Assembly (NCBI RefSeq): GCF_029873635.1
Contig: NC_080419.1
Span: 73,272,597-73,336,596 of the forward strand
Direction of reading: 5' to 3'
Origin: Malania oleifera
Lineage: Eukaryota > Streptophyta > Magnoliopsida > Santalales > Ximeniaceae
Length of the DNA: 64,000 bases
The notes beneath the pieces were generated by a model that worked only from the letters and a program-made list of their open reading frames with translations, searched no databases and was not told the origin of the DNA. The position numbers were made by a program, and so were the translations under genes. Of the stretch, positions 46,901-58,700 are shown in pieces. How positions within the stretch are numbered: position 1 is the stretch's first letter; each line of letters starts with the position of its first letter.

Positions 46901-49900
46901 TGACAAATTTTAAAATGTGCAGAGTTCTCAATTGTTTTGAATGGGCAATTAACATGTGTTAGAAAAATCTCAAAAATAAGAGTTCAGGTTTTATTTTCAA
47001 GATTCAACTGAAACATTTTTTCAATTTCTTAATGCAAGATCTTTAGTGTAAAATGGAGTGTTGAGAAGTTTGGCTAATTTTAACTAGGTTGAACTTTGCA
47101 AAATCTTGAAGAGGCAGGAGACTAAACAAGTGGGTGGAGGTCCTCCCCCCAACCTTCTGCTCATTTCTGTTTTAAATTTGTTGTTAGGAGTTAGGACCAT
47201 ATTTTTGCAAAATTGAAGGGTGTAAACTCGACAGTTTGACAAGTATGAAACTGTGATGTAGGATGCTTTCACTTGACACTGCGTTGGTCACTTATAAACA
47301 TGTCCACCATTATTTTATTCTTAGATGGACGACTGGTCTTCTTATATTGGTACTTGAACCCAGTTGTGTCATCGTTTCTACCTTTATGACGCTTTGATGT
47401 AAATTTGCACTGGTTATATTGCTTAACAAAGCCAACGTAATTTTTTTTTTTTTAGTTTTTTGTTGGTTTGAAGCACATAAAAAAAACACACGTGGTTGAA
47501 TTCTTATTTCTAGATTCAGGGGAGTTGCTGTTTCTATGACTGCACTAATTGTCAAAGTACAGCACTTGCCCTTCTATTTGGAGGCCTCAAATGAGGTATG
47601 GACCTCTGCATGCCTCTTTCCTCTATTATGTACATTTCTGGATCCTTGGCTTGCCTGTGCCCTAGTGCTTAAGTTTTGTATGCCTTTTTTATTGTCAAAG
47701 TTAGCATTTGCCCTTCTAATTGTAGTCCTCAAATGAGGTATGGGCCTCTGCATGCCTTTTTACTCTTATGTACATTTCTGGATTATTGGCTTGCCTGTGC
47801 CCTATGGCTTAAGTTTTATTTGCCTTTTGTTCAACCTTTTGTGCAAAGGATTTTATGGTTAGTTTACGTCTTTTGCAAGGTAATCTTTATGATAATAACA
47901 AACTTAGCTTCTTCGAGGTGCATATGTACTTTCTCTTTGGCTCTTTGCCTATTGATTGACAGCCTAAGCTACTCTAGCTTTTTTGATTGGAACATGTAAT
48001 CTATTCTATTAGATTCTCGTGGACTGCCTCCTGAGTGGGAGATCATAGGTTTTCTTCCCTTTAATTGATGTGACAATTTTCTTAATGTTCGTCCTCATGT
48101 AAATTGTTACTCTGTTGACTGGATCACATACACTCAACTGTTTTCTCTTTATATTTTGATTAACCTAGAAAGCTATATTTAAGGGTAAGGCTGCATCTTT
48201 TTCCTGGTTCTCAAAATCTTGTTAGCTTATGTTTTCTGCAAAATGTTCACTCTTTTCTTGCTTGTTTGTTTCTATTTCTACCCAACTAGTAAACTACTCT
48301 GCCCCCAAGTTTTCTGGTTGATAATTGCCAGATCATTTTTGTGGCAGGTAAAGCTTATGGTTACAGAAATTATACAGTTTTGCTAGCTTTTGTGGAGAAA
48401 GAGATGTAATTTTCCCAAGTTGTTATGATGTTTGTTCAAAGCAGGAGAAACAGTCCCTGATCTTTCAGAGTTAGAATTTGAAGCTAGGTCATCAAAAGAT
48501 GGAGCATGGTAAGCATAGAGATGCTAAACAAGAAAGGTGATCCTTTTTTTTTGGGTGCTGGGACAAGGTGTTGGTAACTGCAGGGAATATTTATTGTTTA
48601 GCCAGTTCATTAGCACTTCAAAACTACCTTACCATACGTATTTATATATAAGTAGAATAGAACTCCTATATTGCCTGGAAAACAAAGTTCCAATACTAGT
48701 TCTGCCATAATCTGGTGAAGTCACAACCAACCTAAATGCCATGTCGATGAAGATAATAGAATTTTAGCCAATACGATTTGCAATTACTTTATTGTTGCAA
48801 ACTTGCAGTAAGCTTTATTCACTCAGTGTTTGTTGCCTCAACTGAAATGATTTCCAGATCTGCCTCTTCACATTTTTATTTTTGAAAAATTCTTTTGGTT
48901 GATGTAATTATTGCATACTATTCCAGCGTGAAATGATACCAAATTTATGAACCATCATGAGACACCTTCCCAAAAGAAAAATGTTAAGGAGTAGAGACTG
49001 ATATTAATTATAATTTGATTATTTCCCCCATGGCTGGCCCTCAATCCACCCCATTTTTTACTCATCGCCCTATATTTTGAAACAACAAAAATTTTCATAA
49101 ATACGAAAGCTAACTAAGAAACTGTAGGCGAAAATGAGGCTTCCCAGTTCCGAATCAGAAAAGGCAGCGTATATTGAAATAATAGATTTCTTTTCACTGA
49201 TTCTTAAATGGACACCTAATGGTTCTGGCTTTACAGGTACGATGTTGATACATTCCTTGCCCACAGATTTGTTAGCTCAGGTGAACCTGTAAGTAGTTAA
49301 AATAAATGCACCTCTCCATTCCTATTTGTACTTCACTAGAAGTGGTTTCCTTTTCTTAGGTCAACTTATTGCTATTAGTACTTCTATAGGTTCATTAATT
49401 AAATTTGTATTTTCATGAATAGTAGTTAATGAAGAGCACGCTGGTTTTGCAATAGTTTATTGTTTACAGTAGCCGATCTTTCCTTCTCTCCACCTGTTTT
49501 CTTTATTTGCCTTTTGATCTGGAAGTGATTTGTATGGATGCCATGTGGTGTGCTAGTGATTGATCATGTTATGTTCTTTCTTCTACAACTGAATACTCAA
49601 GTTTGCCTCCAGGATAATCCAATTGGGCTTAATGCATGACCTAAGCAGTCTCAGACTTGATTTACTTGGGAATGCTTACTATTATTGTACAATTGTCCAT
49701 TGTATGGTAATGGCTACTGCCTTTACTGCGTTAGGGATTTTCTTAGGTCTCATGGATGAGAGATGATAATTGGATCCTGGTTGTTATTGGAGCCACGCTC
49801 ATCAAATTAATTTTGCTGCAAAATGAGTCGACTGTTTTGAGTAGAATGGCCAATTAAAGTTTCTGCTGAGTCAGTTGGAACTTGGAAACTTAAGTTGAAG

Positions 49901-50647
49901 ATATTATATTTATTAGCACCTTTTTACGTGGAATTTTTTTCTTCTTCTTGTTTTCCACCTTCAATAATGATTGAGATACTTGCTGCTTTCACTCATAACT
50001 TTGTTATTGATTCTATTATAAAAATTAAAAAAAAAAAAAATACTACAAATAGAATACACTTGAAGGTCAAAATTCACAGCCTGATATATTATTTCATTAC
50101 AGGAAGTTCGTGTACGGTTTGTTGGGTTTGGGGCTGAGGAGGATGAGTGGGTAAATGTAAAAGCAGCCGTACGGGAGCGTTCTCAACCCTTGGAGCCTTC
50201 AGAATGTCAAAAAATAAAAGTTGGAGATATTGTACTCTGCTTTCAGGTAATTTTATGTTTATTGTTATAGTCATCCTGATAATTGCCCATCCTTTGTGAA
50301 CAATTTGCCTTCAACTGTCTGGATAATGTTTCAGGAGAGGAGGGATCAAGCAATATATTACGATGCCCATGTTCTTGAAATTCAAAGGAGAATGCATGAT
50401 ATAAGAGGCTGCAGATGTTTGTTCTTGGTTCGATATGATCATGACAACAGTGAGGTGAGGCTTATTTATTTTTTAATTTTTGGTCTAACACGACAGCTTT
50501 CTTTGAATTCACTGTGTTTGTTATGACTCATATCGAAGACAATAATTTTATGGTGATAGTAGGAATCCTAACGCTCTTGCATGCGCTTATTCATCTGTGC
50601 AGGAAAGAGTTCGGTTGAGGAGGATATGTTGCAGGCCGACCTATTAA
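37952..50647 (+). CDS. SHH2: SAWADEE homeodomain protein, SHH2-like (9 coding exons, 250 aa)
   Basis: Exons: 37952-38008, 39123-39208, 39350-39395, 39548-39686, 48445-48508, 49237-49288, 50103-50246, 50335-50454, 50603-50647. All introns are GT-AG, phases agree and the sum is 753 bp. Residues ~12-75 form a divergent homeodomain ([13 protein letters not shown]; helix 3 WFQGRQ at 67-72). Residues ~116-250 are the SAWADEE domain, a double-tudor fold that in SHH1 reads unmethylated H3K4 and methylated H3K9 to bring Pol IV to silenced loci. C194, H217, C222 and C224 fit its zinc site. The C-terminus [14 protein letters not shown] resembles SHH2 more than SHH1, which is why I use that symbol. The paralogue is my judgement. 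No break was found in the coding exons. Intron 4 is 8758 bp and full of transposons. Confidence 0.9.
39785..40800 (+). mobile_element. 5'-truncated LINE in intron 4 of the SHH2-like gene
   Basis: A 1016-bp insertion flanked by a perfect 15-bp duplication agatactgattgatt (39770-39784 and 40801-40815). It encodes remnants of the zinc-binding domain at the end of plant LINE reverse transcriptases: [15 protein letters not shown] near 40180-40220, then CxxC-type residues with [18 protein letters not shown] near 40320-40390. It ends in an A-rich tail (atcagaaaaaagaag). Frames are broken. It has the same orientation as the gene. Confidence 0.9.
39943..39960. repeat. G-run in the LINE
   Basis: Nine then eight G residues separated by a T, a possible quadruplex-forming or sequencing-error-prone tract. 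Confidence 0.8.
41377..41565 (+). repeat. Copia-4 5' LTR
   Basis: 189 bp, tgttag...tacca. It shares aggctattt, gtgggagtgagggtat and attagagggcaca-type blocks with the 3' copy. Confidence 0.7.
41568..41580 (+). other. Copia-4 primer binding site
   Basis: TGGTATCTGAGCA, one mismatch from the initiator-Met tRNA complement, two bases after the LTR. Confidence 0.75.
42296..42839. mobile_element. Decayed hAT-type element inside Copia-4
   Basis: Ends in tatacacccctA and carries ggttcggtttt / aaccgaaaaccgaa blocks like the intact element at 53052-54182. The 8 bp after it (cttgcttg, 42840-42847) also occur at 42288-42295, a possible target duplication, but the left terminus there does not match taggggtg. 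The left end is therefore uncertain. Confidence 0.5.
46558..46807. repeat. 124-bp tandem duplication across the Copia-4 3' LTR junction
   Basis: Two similar copies of the internal end plus the first ~55 bp of the LTR. cttgaggggg-agtgttagaagagaatagg occurs at 46615-46645 and cttgaggagg-atgttagaagagaatagg at 46740-46770, each preceded by gtttgt-atgagct...gatatt-tata-cctct. Confidence 0.75.
46752..46901 (+). repeat. Copia-4 3' LTR
   Basis: Starts tgttagaagagaataggc. Its right end near 46901 is estimated from TG...CA and the T-run/CT-rich end shared with the 5' copy. Confidence 0.6.
47548..47834. repeat. 143-bp tandem duplication in intron 4
   Basis: Units at 47548-47690 and 47691-47834 both begin attgtcaaag. 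They share cctcaaatgaggtatgg, cctctgcatgcct, tatgtacatttctgga and ggcttgcctgtgccct. Confidence 0.92.
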
Positions 50648-51010
50648 GTATCTTTGTTTAGGTTGATGCTTTGATTTATCTACTCAAAATCCTGGGATTT
50701 TGCTCGGTTGGATAGGAGGGGCAGGCATTTTGGTGGAGGGATACATTGCAGGGAGGCCCCTGCGTGTGTGTGATTGATTGATGAGACTCTGCAACAGGCA
50801 GAGACACATGTATACTCTGCTGACGCAGTTTTTAGAATGTAGTCTTATTTTTGGTCCCAGATGGAATAGAATGGAATGGAATGGAAGGGGGTATGCATCA
50901 CCGGAGCTGCAGTTATGTATGGTCTGATCCTGACTTCCAATTTTGCTGGTGCGAAGGCATGAGGGTGTAGCACTTATAATAAATATGTTTGATCTGGTAG
51001 AATCGTTGGT
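50648..51010 (+). other. Probable 3' UTR of the SHH2-like gene
   Basis: Follows the stop codon. AATAAA at 50978-50983 is a candidate poly-A signal, about 330 bp downstream of the stop. Confidence 0.5.
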
Positions 51011-53043
51011 TTCATTTTCTTGAATATTTTGCTCTTTTGTCTTTTGTGTTTTTTTTTTTATTTTTTTCCCAGGAACAATATCCAATCTCCATATTGATAG
51101 GTGGGCTCATGGGTAACCCAGTTAGCCCCAAGAGTTCTTCAACGACCAAAGCAACTTTGGTCTTAAGCTTAGGTATAAGTGAGCATTGGCTTTAATTAAC
51201 TTGCCAAACCTGTCAGACCAACCATTGATTTTCAGTGGTTTAGATTGATTTTACCTTGAACGTTGTTGAAACTTGATTTAAATCCTTTTCTAAAATCTAT
51301 TGGAGGTAGGGTGCCAGAGCCCGCATGACCTGAATTTATTTAGATACTGTTTGGTTCACAATCAGAGTATGAGCTCACTGGAATTGGAATGTTAGATACC
51401 TCTCATGTTTGGTTTGATACAGAATTAGTATTTGATATTTATATAGGCATAGGAATTAGAAAATCTAGTTAGTATAAAAAAAATAATTCAATATATTTAA
51501 TATAAAATAATAATATTATAAATATAATTATTATATAATATTATTTTTATTAAACTATATAAAAAATAATTTTTATAATAAAATCATTTTGATGATCATA
51601 TATTTAATTATATTTTATTTTAAATATATTGTTAATATTACATTTTATAAGGATTATATTTCAATATGTACATTAAATTTAAATAAAATTCTTATATATT
51701 ATAATGCTAACATAATTTATTATTTTACGTAAAATAATAATATAATAGAACTACCAACCATGGCATTATATTTTATTACATTTTTTAATATTTTATTCTA
51801 TTTTTTGTATATTATATAATTAGTAAAATTTATTATAATATATTTGTATTAATGATATTAATAATTTTAATTTTATCTTGTTTTAAGATTCTACATAATA
51901 ATATAATAAATAAATAAATATACTATAGTCACATCATAGTATTTTATAATTTGCTACTATTCTATTACTTTTTGTGGTATAATACTAATATATGATGTAA
52001 ATATTAATAATAATGATTAAAATATTTTTCTATTACAATGTATAATAATATTTTTTTATTTTTATATAATATATATTTAATTATATTATATATAATATCA
52101 CATTATAATGTGTGCCTGTGTATATTTAATATATAATAGTATTCTCTTTTTTTCTATATCATTATTAAAATTTATTATGTATTTATAATTAAATAATAGT
52201 ATAATAAATTAAAAGTATATTGTAATATTTTAACATCTAATATTATTCTATTTTTTTTTATATATTGTAATGTTACTATATATTAATATTAATTTTAAGA
52301 TTTATGTAATACATAATACATTCTATTACATAAATTATAATATTATAATAAGTATTGTGTTTCTCAAAAATCAAGATTTAAATCTAGATTAAAAAGGAGA
52401 ATTCCATTCCTACATGAAATTAAATATCCAAGTAATACTACTGTAAAACAACCATTAGAAATGGTAGTTAACCTTGCAGATTTTAATTCCAAAAGTTAAT
52501 TCCCAATTACCAAATGCCATCTCATGCAAGGGGCAATGTTTTACAAATAATGATATCATTACACCAATACATATGCAAGGAGCATAAACCTAATCTGTGT
52601 TTCACAAACCTCAATTTCCTCTGTGAACACCAAATTTAGAAGTCTCTGCAATTGGACTTTGCACGTCTTTCAAATAACATGCAACAAAAAGCATGAAAAA
52701 TAAGTTGGTGCTCTGTAACAAGCTTTCCTCATCTGAAACATACCAATTATATGTTTATTTATTCTGTAACATTACATCCATACCATTCCAACTTAATTAA
52801 AGATCAATTTTTAGATGCACAACATTAATCCAAACTCTCAAAATTTGTGTAGCTTCAAATTTGAATGCAATTTAAAGCCTCATGGTTAGAGTATCAACTT
52901 GGTTTTCAGCTTCCGGATAAAACCTACTAAATTAACCCATGTTCATCCTTAAAAGAACTTCTTAACATAAAAATTCCACATCAGGTCCAGCATAATATTA
53001 TTGGGTGGGGGTAGGCTCGCAGTTATCAGTTCTGCATTTCAGA
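51011..53043. other. Intergenic DNA with an extreme AT-rich block
   Basis: No gene seen. From about 51470 to 52375 the sequence is almost only A and T, built of taat/ttat words. Flanking it are tgtttggttcac...ggaattggaatg (51350-51395) and gagaattccattccta...aattaccaaatgcca (52400-52520), which look like partly inverse ends of a non-autonomous DNA transposon. No target duplication could be fixed. Confidence 0.5.
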
Positions 53044-53051
53044 GTTCGGAC

Positions 53052-54182
53052 TAGGGGTGTACAAAATTTACCAAAAAATCGAGAATCGGACCGAAACCGA
53101 ACCGTTTGAAGCTTCGGTTCGATTTTTTGGTTTCGGTAATCGGTTTCAGTTTTGAACATATAAAAAATAGATTTTCAGTTTTGGTTTCGGTTTCACTCAA
53201 AAACCGAACCGTAAAAACCAAAAACCTACTTTAATTTTAAAATAATTATATCCTAAGAACTTTGATTACAAGTGCATGTGGGAAAAAAATTATGCCTACA
53301 TTATTTTTTTAATTTAAATTATTGGCTTATACTTTGTCAAGGAGTGAGGAAGGATTTTATAAAAGAGGAATGAGAACCAAAACTTCCCATTTTGGCCATG
53401 TCGGATGAGTGCTATTGGAAAGAAGGACCGAACCAATAGCATCCTGCAACAGTGCTACTACCAATCTACCATAGCAAGCAAGGCATCATCTTCTCCATCT
53501 CACGCTCACACAAACACACACAGCAGGCAACGCACAGCAACTGCAACACCCACATCTCTAGTAACGCCCACGCTCACGTTCACACAGACACGCAGCAACG
53601 CCCACGCTCACACTCACACAGAAACACATAGCAACTGCAACGCCCACATCTCCAGTTCTCCACGCCCACACTCACACTGTCACACACAAGCACACAGCAA
53701 CGCCCACGCTCACGCCCGTCGCCCACGCCAGTCGCTCATGGTCACGCCCACGCTCACGCTCACACAAACACACATAGCAATGCCAGTCGCTCACAGTCAC
53801 GGACTCACGCCGACATTATCTTGGTGCTCTACTGCTTTGGCTGTCCCACATTGGTTGGAAAAGGAAGAAAAAATTTTCCTCACCCAATTTATTGAAGTTG
53901 GATATGCTGAATCTCTTCTGCGCTGGGGTTTGCAATCAAAGTCCTAGAGCCGTGGCCCAGTTGGCTATGGTTGGCTTCATTTAATTATTTTTTTTATTTT
54001 GTTAGTCTAAAATTTAGTAAAATCAAAATAACCAAACCGAACCGTAAAATAAACGATTTGGTTTGATTTTAAACCGATGATATACGATTCGATTGCAGTT
54101 CAATAGTTTTAAAAACCGAGACATTCAGCTCAATTCGGTTGACAATTTTGGCAGTAACTGAACCGAACCGTGTACACCCCTA
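53052..54182. mobile_element. Non-autonomous hAT element with perfect ends and 8-bp target duplication
   Basis: A 1131-bp element with inverted termini taggggtgtaca...tgtacacccctA. It is flanked by an identical 8-bp duplication gttcggac (53044-53051 and 54183-54190). The 8-bp duplication and TAGGGGTG-type ends indicate the hAT superfamily. Subterminal DNA is rich in ggttcggttt/aaccgaaccg words in both orientations. No transposase is encoded. The interior holds a repetitive frame (53405-53947). Confidence 0.95.
53405..53947 (+). other. 180-codon repetitive frame inside the hAT element
   Basis: Open for 180 codons. The middle is a degenerate minisatellite of cacgctcacactcacacaga / cagcaacgcc words, giving Thr/His/Ala/Ser-rich protein (HAHTNTHS, SNAHAHTHTETHS). 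The end is unique (VPHWLEKEEKIFLTQFIEVG). Low-complexity composition explains the open frame, so I do not call a gene. It could be captured host sequence. Confidence 0.35.
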
Positions 54183-54411
54183 GTTCGGACCCAACAGAGT
54201 CGCATGTTACTGGCTATACATCACTCGTGATGTGCAGAGTCAATCCACAAGTACATAATATCACAAAACTCAAGAAAACCCTTCTACCTCACCCGATTGC
54301 TATAGCATTAACTGATTCAAAAAACCATTGAATTAGCATCTGTTCAAATTGATTCACCGTATGGTAAAATTTGTGAAAATTCTGTGTCTGGAAGCCAACG
54401 TTTCCAACTTC

Positions 54412-54415
<4 letters not shown>

Positions 54416-54449
<34 letters not shown>
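54416..54449. repeat. (TA)n microsatellite
   Basis: About 17 TA units. Confidence 0.95.
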
Positions 54450-54452
<3 letters not shown>

Positions 54453-55269
54453 GTGCAAAAACATTTACAACACGTCACCAGAACATAACCTACACGCTAC
54501 AGGATTTTTACCTCCCAAATTTCAATCCCCACACTAAACTTGTCCAAAGTCCACAAAATCTGAAAGGCCCCGAAATGACATTCCCAAAGATGTCCTAACC
54601 ACAACTTATATACAGATTCACCTCACCAGTTGCTAGAGACATTGTTAGCAAACCACAACTCCAAATAAACACAGAACGGGATGGCTATGGGTATCATTCA
54701 TAAAACACTAGCAAATAAAATACAATTCAATGAAACTTATGGAACTCATATGCCCTTGGAATAAATTAGCTGGTTGACAAATAGGGATAAAGCTGACGGT
54801 CAATTCATGAAATGATCAGAATTTCCACAGTAAATTAAGCAGATTAAAGGCTATTGAAGGAACTATCAATCGCAACTCAACTGACTGGGTTTTCATAAAC
54901 CTCCAAACCAAGTGGAATGACAACTGCTTCTCATATCGTTCCTAGTATCATTTTTCCGGTATTCTGCCTCCAATTCTGTAAAACGAATAAACTGATGACC
55001 ATCAAAAGAGCAGTATAATCCCAGTCATACCACACATCTTTCCCACAAAGGCTGGGGCAATATGCCCACAGATTGATCCCTCCATGTGTAAATGACTGTA
55101 ATCACTGAAGTCCAAAGGGTAAAACTATGAATACATTTTCTCAATGACAATCACATCTCCCTCAAAAGATAAAAATTATGAAAAAAGAAGGGAAGAGAGC
55201 AGCCTGTGCAATAAAAACAAAATAAGCATATATAGAGATGCATATTCCTACTGCCATACAACAAATATC

Positions 55270-55400
55270 CTTGTGCTTGAAAGCATGAATTTTAGATCCC
55301 CAAATTGGATTTGTAAGATTCAACATAATTTTGTGTTACATTTCATCCAAATCAACACAAATTCAAATTCAAGGCCCAAAACTCCAAGCTCACAAACATG
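55270..55400. repeat. Degenerate MITE-like foldback
   Basis: The right arm (catccaaatcaacacaaattc, then aaattcaaggc) is nearly the same as the right arm of the clean foldback at 56023-56166. The left arm (ttttagatccccaaattgga) pairs only partly. Confidence 0.4.
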
Positions 55401-55782
55401 GGATGCCAAGGTCATATTAGTAAATAGGGGTCTGCAGGAATCTAAATGCTGGTAGTATTTGAAGACGAAAACTAGTAACCTACATTAGTCATTAAGGCAA
55501 AGAAAAAAAAAACTAAAAACCCAGATTTCAAACCCTTGTAAGGTGAATAAACAAGCAATACAGCACAACCACCCCCAGGACAAGTCACTAGGTGATCATG
55601 CAAAAGAATACCATGAAAGAAAATAAAAGTAAAAACAATGATAAAGGAAAAGTGAAAAAAAAAAATGAACATTCCTCTAAGCCTAGCACATTTGCTTGAC
55701 CAAGCCAAAAAAGCAAATGGAGGTCTAGGTTCAGGCATTCAGGTTTCAATGCAATCAAGTTCCAATCAATAAATGAATCTTG

Positions 55783-58700
55783 TTAATTAACATCTTCTGA
55801 GATGAAGTCATTCAAGAGAAGTAGCAGCAAACAATTGTAGACATCGAAGGTTCGCCGAGATCCCTGCAAAACAACATTATATTAATTATTAAATAATAAA
55901 TTGTCATTTGAATTGTAATCAAAATCCCTAATCCATGAATCAAGAATCTACTCAGAGTCCCAAAATTTGATAAAAATTTGGACAATCATTCCCAAATGAC
56001 TTGCATATATGTACACTAATCCTGTATTTGAGAGCTTGGATTTCAAGCTTTGGATTTGGAATTTGTGTGGATTTCAACAAGACAGAATATGTAGTATTTA
56101 ATTTTGTCAAAATCCACACAAATCCAAATCCAAGGCTTGAAATCCATTCTTCCAAACACTACCTAAGTAGAATAATAAAATCCATTGAAATTTCAACAAA
56201 TATGGATAAAACATGTTAATAATTGAGATGGCGCTTGCCTTCGAAGCAAGTTTTGTACTCTTCTATCTTACCCTGATCTATTTAACTCAAAACATATATT
56301 GATATAAAAAGGAAAAGTCACCATACAAACAAGGTATACCATTATCTAGCCATTCCCCACCATTAAATATCAAATTGAGGTTGATGATTTCCAAGGGAAA
56401 AAATAAATTTAAAACAATAATAATTTGATCTTAGTGAAAAATTGTCATTTTTAATGCGGCCTTTCTCTAACAACTAAAACAAGAAAAAGTAAATAGAAAA
56501 ACATAAAAATAATTAAAACAAAAACTAATAAATTAGACTCTTAAATATGTAGTGGAGTAGGCAACATGCCAACCACAAGCTCACCTGCCTAGTCAACTTT
56601 GGGGGGTTTTTTTTTTTTTCTCTAGACTGGTTTCCTTCTCTAACTCTTGCTTTATTCTAATATTATCAAATGACAGGAAAGGAAGGCGCAGAATGAGAAG
56701 GCCAACAGACATAAATACCAAATAGACAGCCACCTTAAAAAAAAGTAACAAGTCTTTAAGTTGGGGAGAGGGGAGTACGATTTGAATCTTACAATTCGAC
56801 TCAATTCATTGATTTGTGAGGTGAATTATTCGACTCACCACTATTCACAGCCTTCTATGAATCTTCATGGGATTCAAACTGATTTATGCCTTTCTCGATA
56901 TGAATCGTCCTATTCAAATTGAGAATCATACATTTCTAACTATATTTAAAATAGTCATCATTTCATACTAATCCTGTCATATTTTTAATGTTGTCATTTT
57001 CATCCCCATGGAGAGAGATTTGCATTCCACAAATTACAGATTTGGTTCAAAATTTAAAGTCAAGTTGGCAAACAATAGGACCTGATCAAAATGCAGGCTG
57101 CAAACTATTTAGGAGTAGCCAAGAAGTGAACAGGCTACTTCGAAGACCAATTTTGTTTTTGCATCTAAGCATCTACAAAGGACTGATGTGAAGCAGGATA
57201 ACTTGCAAAACTGCAAATAAACATGCATATGAAGTGGCTATATCCAATGCCAATAATAGAGAAACAACATAAGAAATATGCTCATATCCGTTCACCATCT
57301 ACCAGCAGTAAGAACATGCTGGGACATCTCAGTTCTCATAGAAATCAAATGGATCTGCTTTCTTCCAATCTGATTTTAAATGAATGCATCATTGTAAAAG
57401 AGACCAACATAGGAAAAATGCCAAGCACATGCAACGGTAAAAGAAATTGAAAGTGTAATTTCAAATTTACCTCAAGACAATAACCTACCATCACTTGGGA
57501 GGCAACTCCACTTTCTTCAGCAACACCATTCTGGATACCAAGTGCACCCAATATGGATAATGCTTGCTTCAGATTCAGTCTGTTTTGATGGGAAACAACA
57601 GGAGCAGGTAATACAAGGGCACATAAAAGGTTGTGCATGGTAGATAGAAACACTGGCAACAAGTGCAAATAGTGACATTTACCTTTTCAAACGAAGGATA
57701 GGGGTAAGTTCTCTTCAGCCAAATAAGCAAAGGCCCTGAAATCCCAAAAAAAGGGGGTGGGGAGGAGATAAAATTAACCAAGGAATGAAAATCTAGTAGT
57801 GAAGTTATGCAGAGGTGATCCAAAAAGATTTTCCATTTACACTCATAGGACTTACAAAGTCGAGGTCCATGAGGGATTGGCTGGTCTTTTGGCATCACTG
57901 ATTTTCACTCCAGCTAAGGCTTTCACTAATGATGTTTCTTTTGACTCACCCACTTGGGGGAAGAAAACCAGTGACGCAAAATTATATACTAGCACATCTA
58001 GTGTATTCATATCCTCACACTTCATGAGGAAAGGAATTAGATCAAAGGTCTGGTTACAGAAGCTAATGACCAGTTCAAGCATGAATGGTAGTAAAACCTC
58101 CTCCACAATTAGATGGCATTTCAACAAATAACACTTCCTAGGGAAACGATATGAACAACACAGCTTTTCAACAATTATCCACCCAGGATCACTTTGAAAA
58201 CTAGTGCATCTTGCACTGTAAATTTAAAAAACTTCTAGAGATTTTTTGCAACCAAATTGTCTGCTTGAGAGAGAGAGCAAAATACAACACATGTATCATC
58301 CACCATATCTTTGAAAGATAAGCATTTGTGAGGCTGTCTTTTCTAAAAAGCCTTATAACAGCAATAACTGCTCATTAGCATTACATGAAACAAAAATAAA
58401 AATTTAAATATCTAACACTATTATGATGATATTAGCTTGCTAAATATTATGTTTCCAGAAATCACCTCATCTTTAACTTTATAACTTGCTTCCAGGGCAA
58501 ATCAAAAGCTTGAAAACAACTGCCGTCATACTGCACTCTATGAAACAAACTTGTAATTCAAATTTGATTAATAGGGAAATGGGGCAAATTATATGTCAAA
58601 TTTAATTGGTTCTATCAAAATCTTCATGGCAAGTTAGTAGCATTTTCACCAACTGCATTAGCAAAAATTCAGACAAACCATGTAAAAAGTGCATCCCATT

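Larger units (their letters stand above)
41377..46901 (+). mobile_element. Copia-4: heavily decayed Ty1/copia element in intron 4
   Basis: The 5' LTR (41377-41565) starts tgttagaataaaatagg. A primer site tggtatctgagca follows at 41568-41580. The 3' LTR starts tgttagaagagaatagg at 46752 after a purine tract cttgaggagga. In between are remnants in copia order. Integrase is near 44500-45110 ([19 protein letters not shown]-like end). RT is near 45590-46180. RNase H is near 46380-46610 ([11 protein letters not shown]). Dozens of stops show great age. A matching target duplication was not resolved. Confidence 0.8.
54191..55782. other. Intergenic DNA, no gene seen
   Basis: AT-rich, without convincing coding sequence on either strand. 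Contains a TA microsatellite (54416-54449) and a decayed foldback-like segment (55270-55400). Confidence 0.55.

Noticed and set aside
57799-58131. Overlapping ~100-codon open frames on both strands
   Set aside because: Neither frame resembles a protein family, both strands are open together, and no splice context supports either. This is a chance effect in intron-like DNA.
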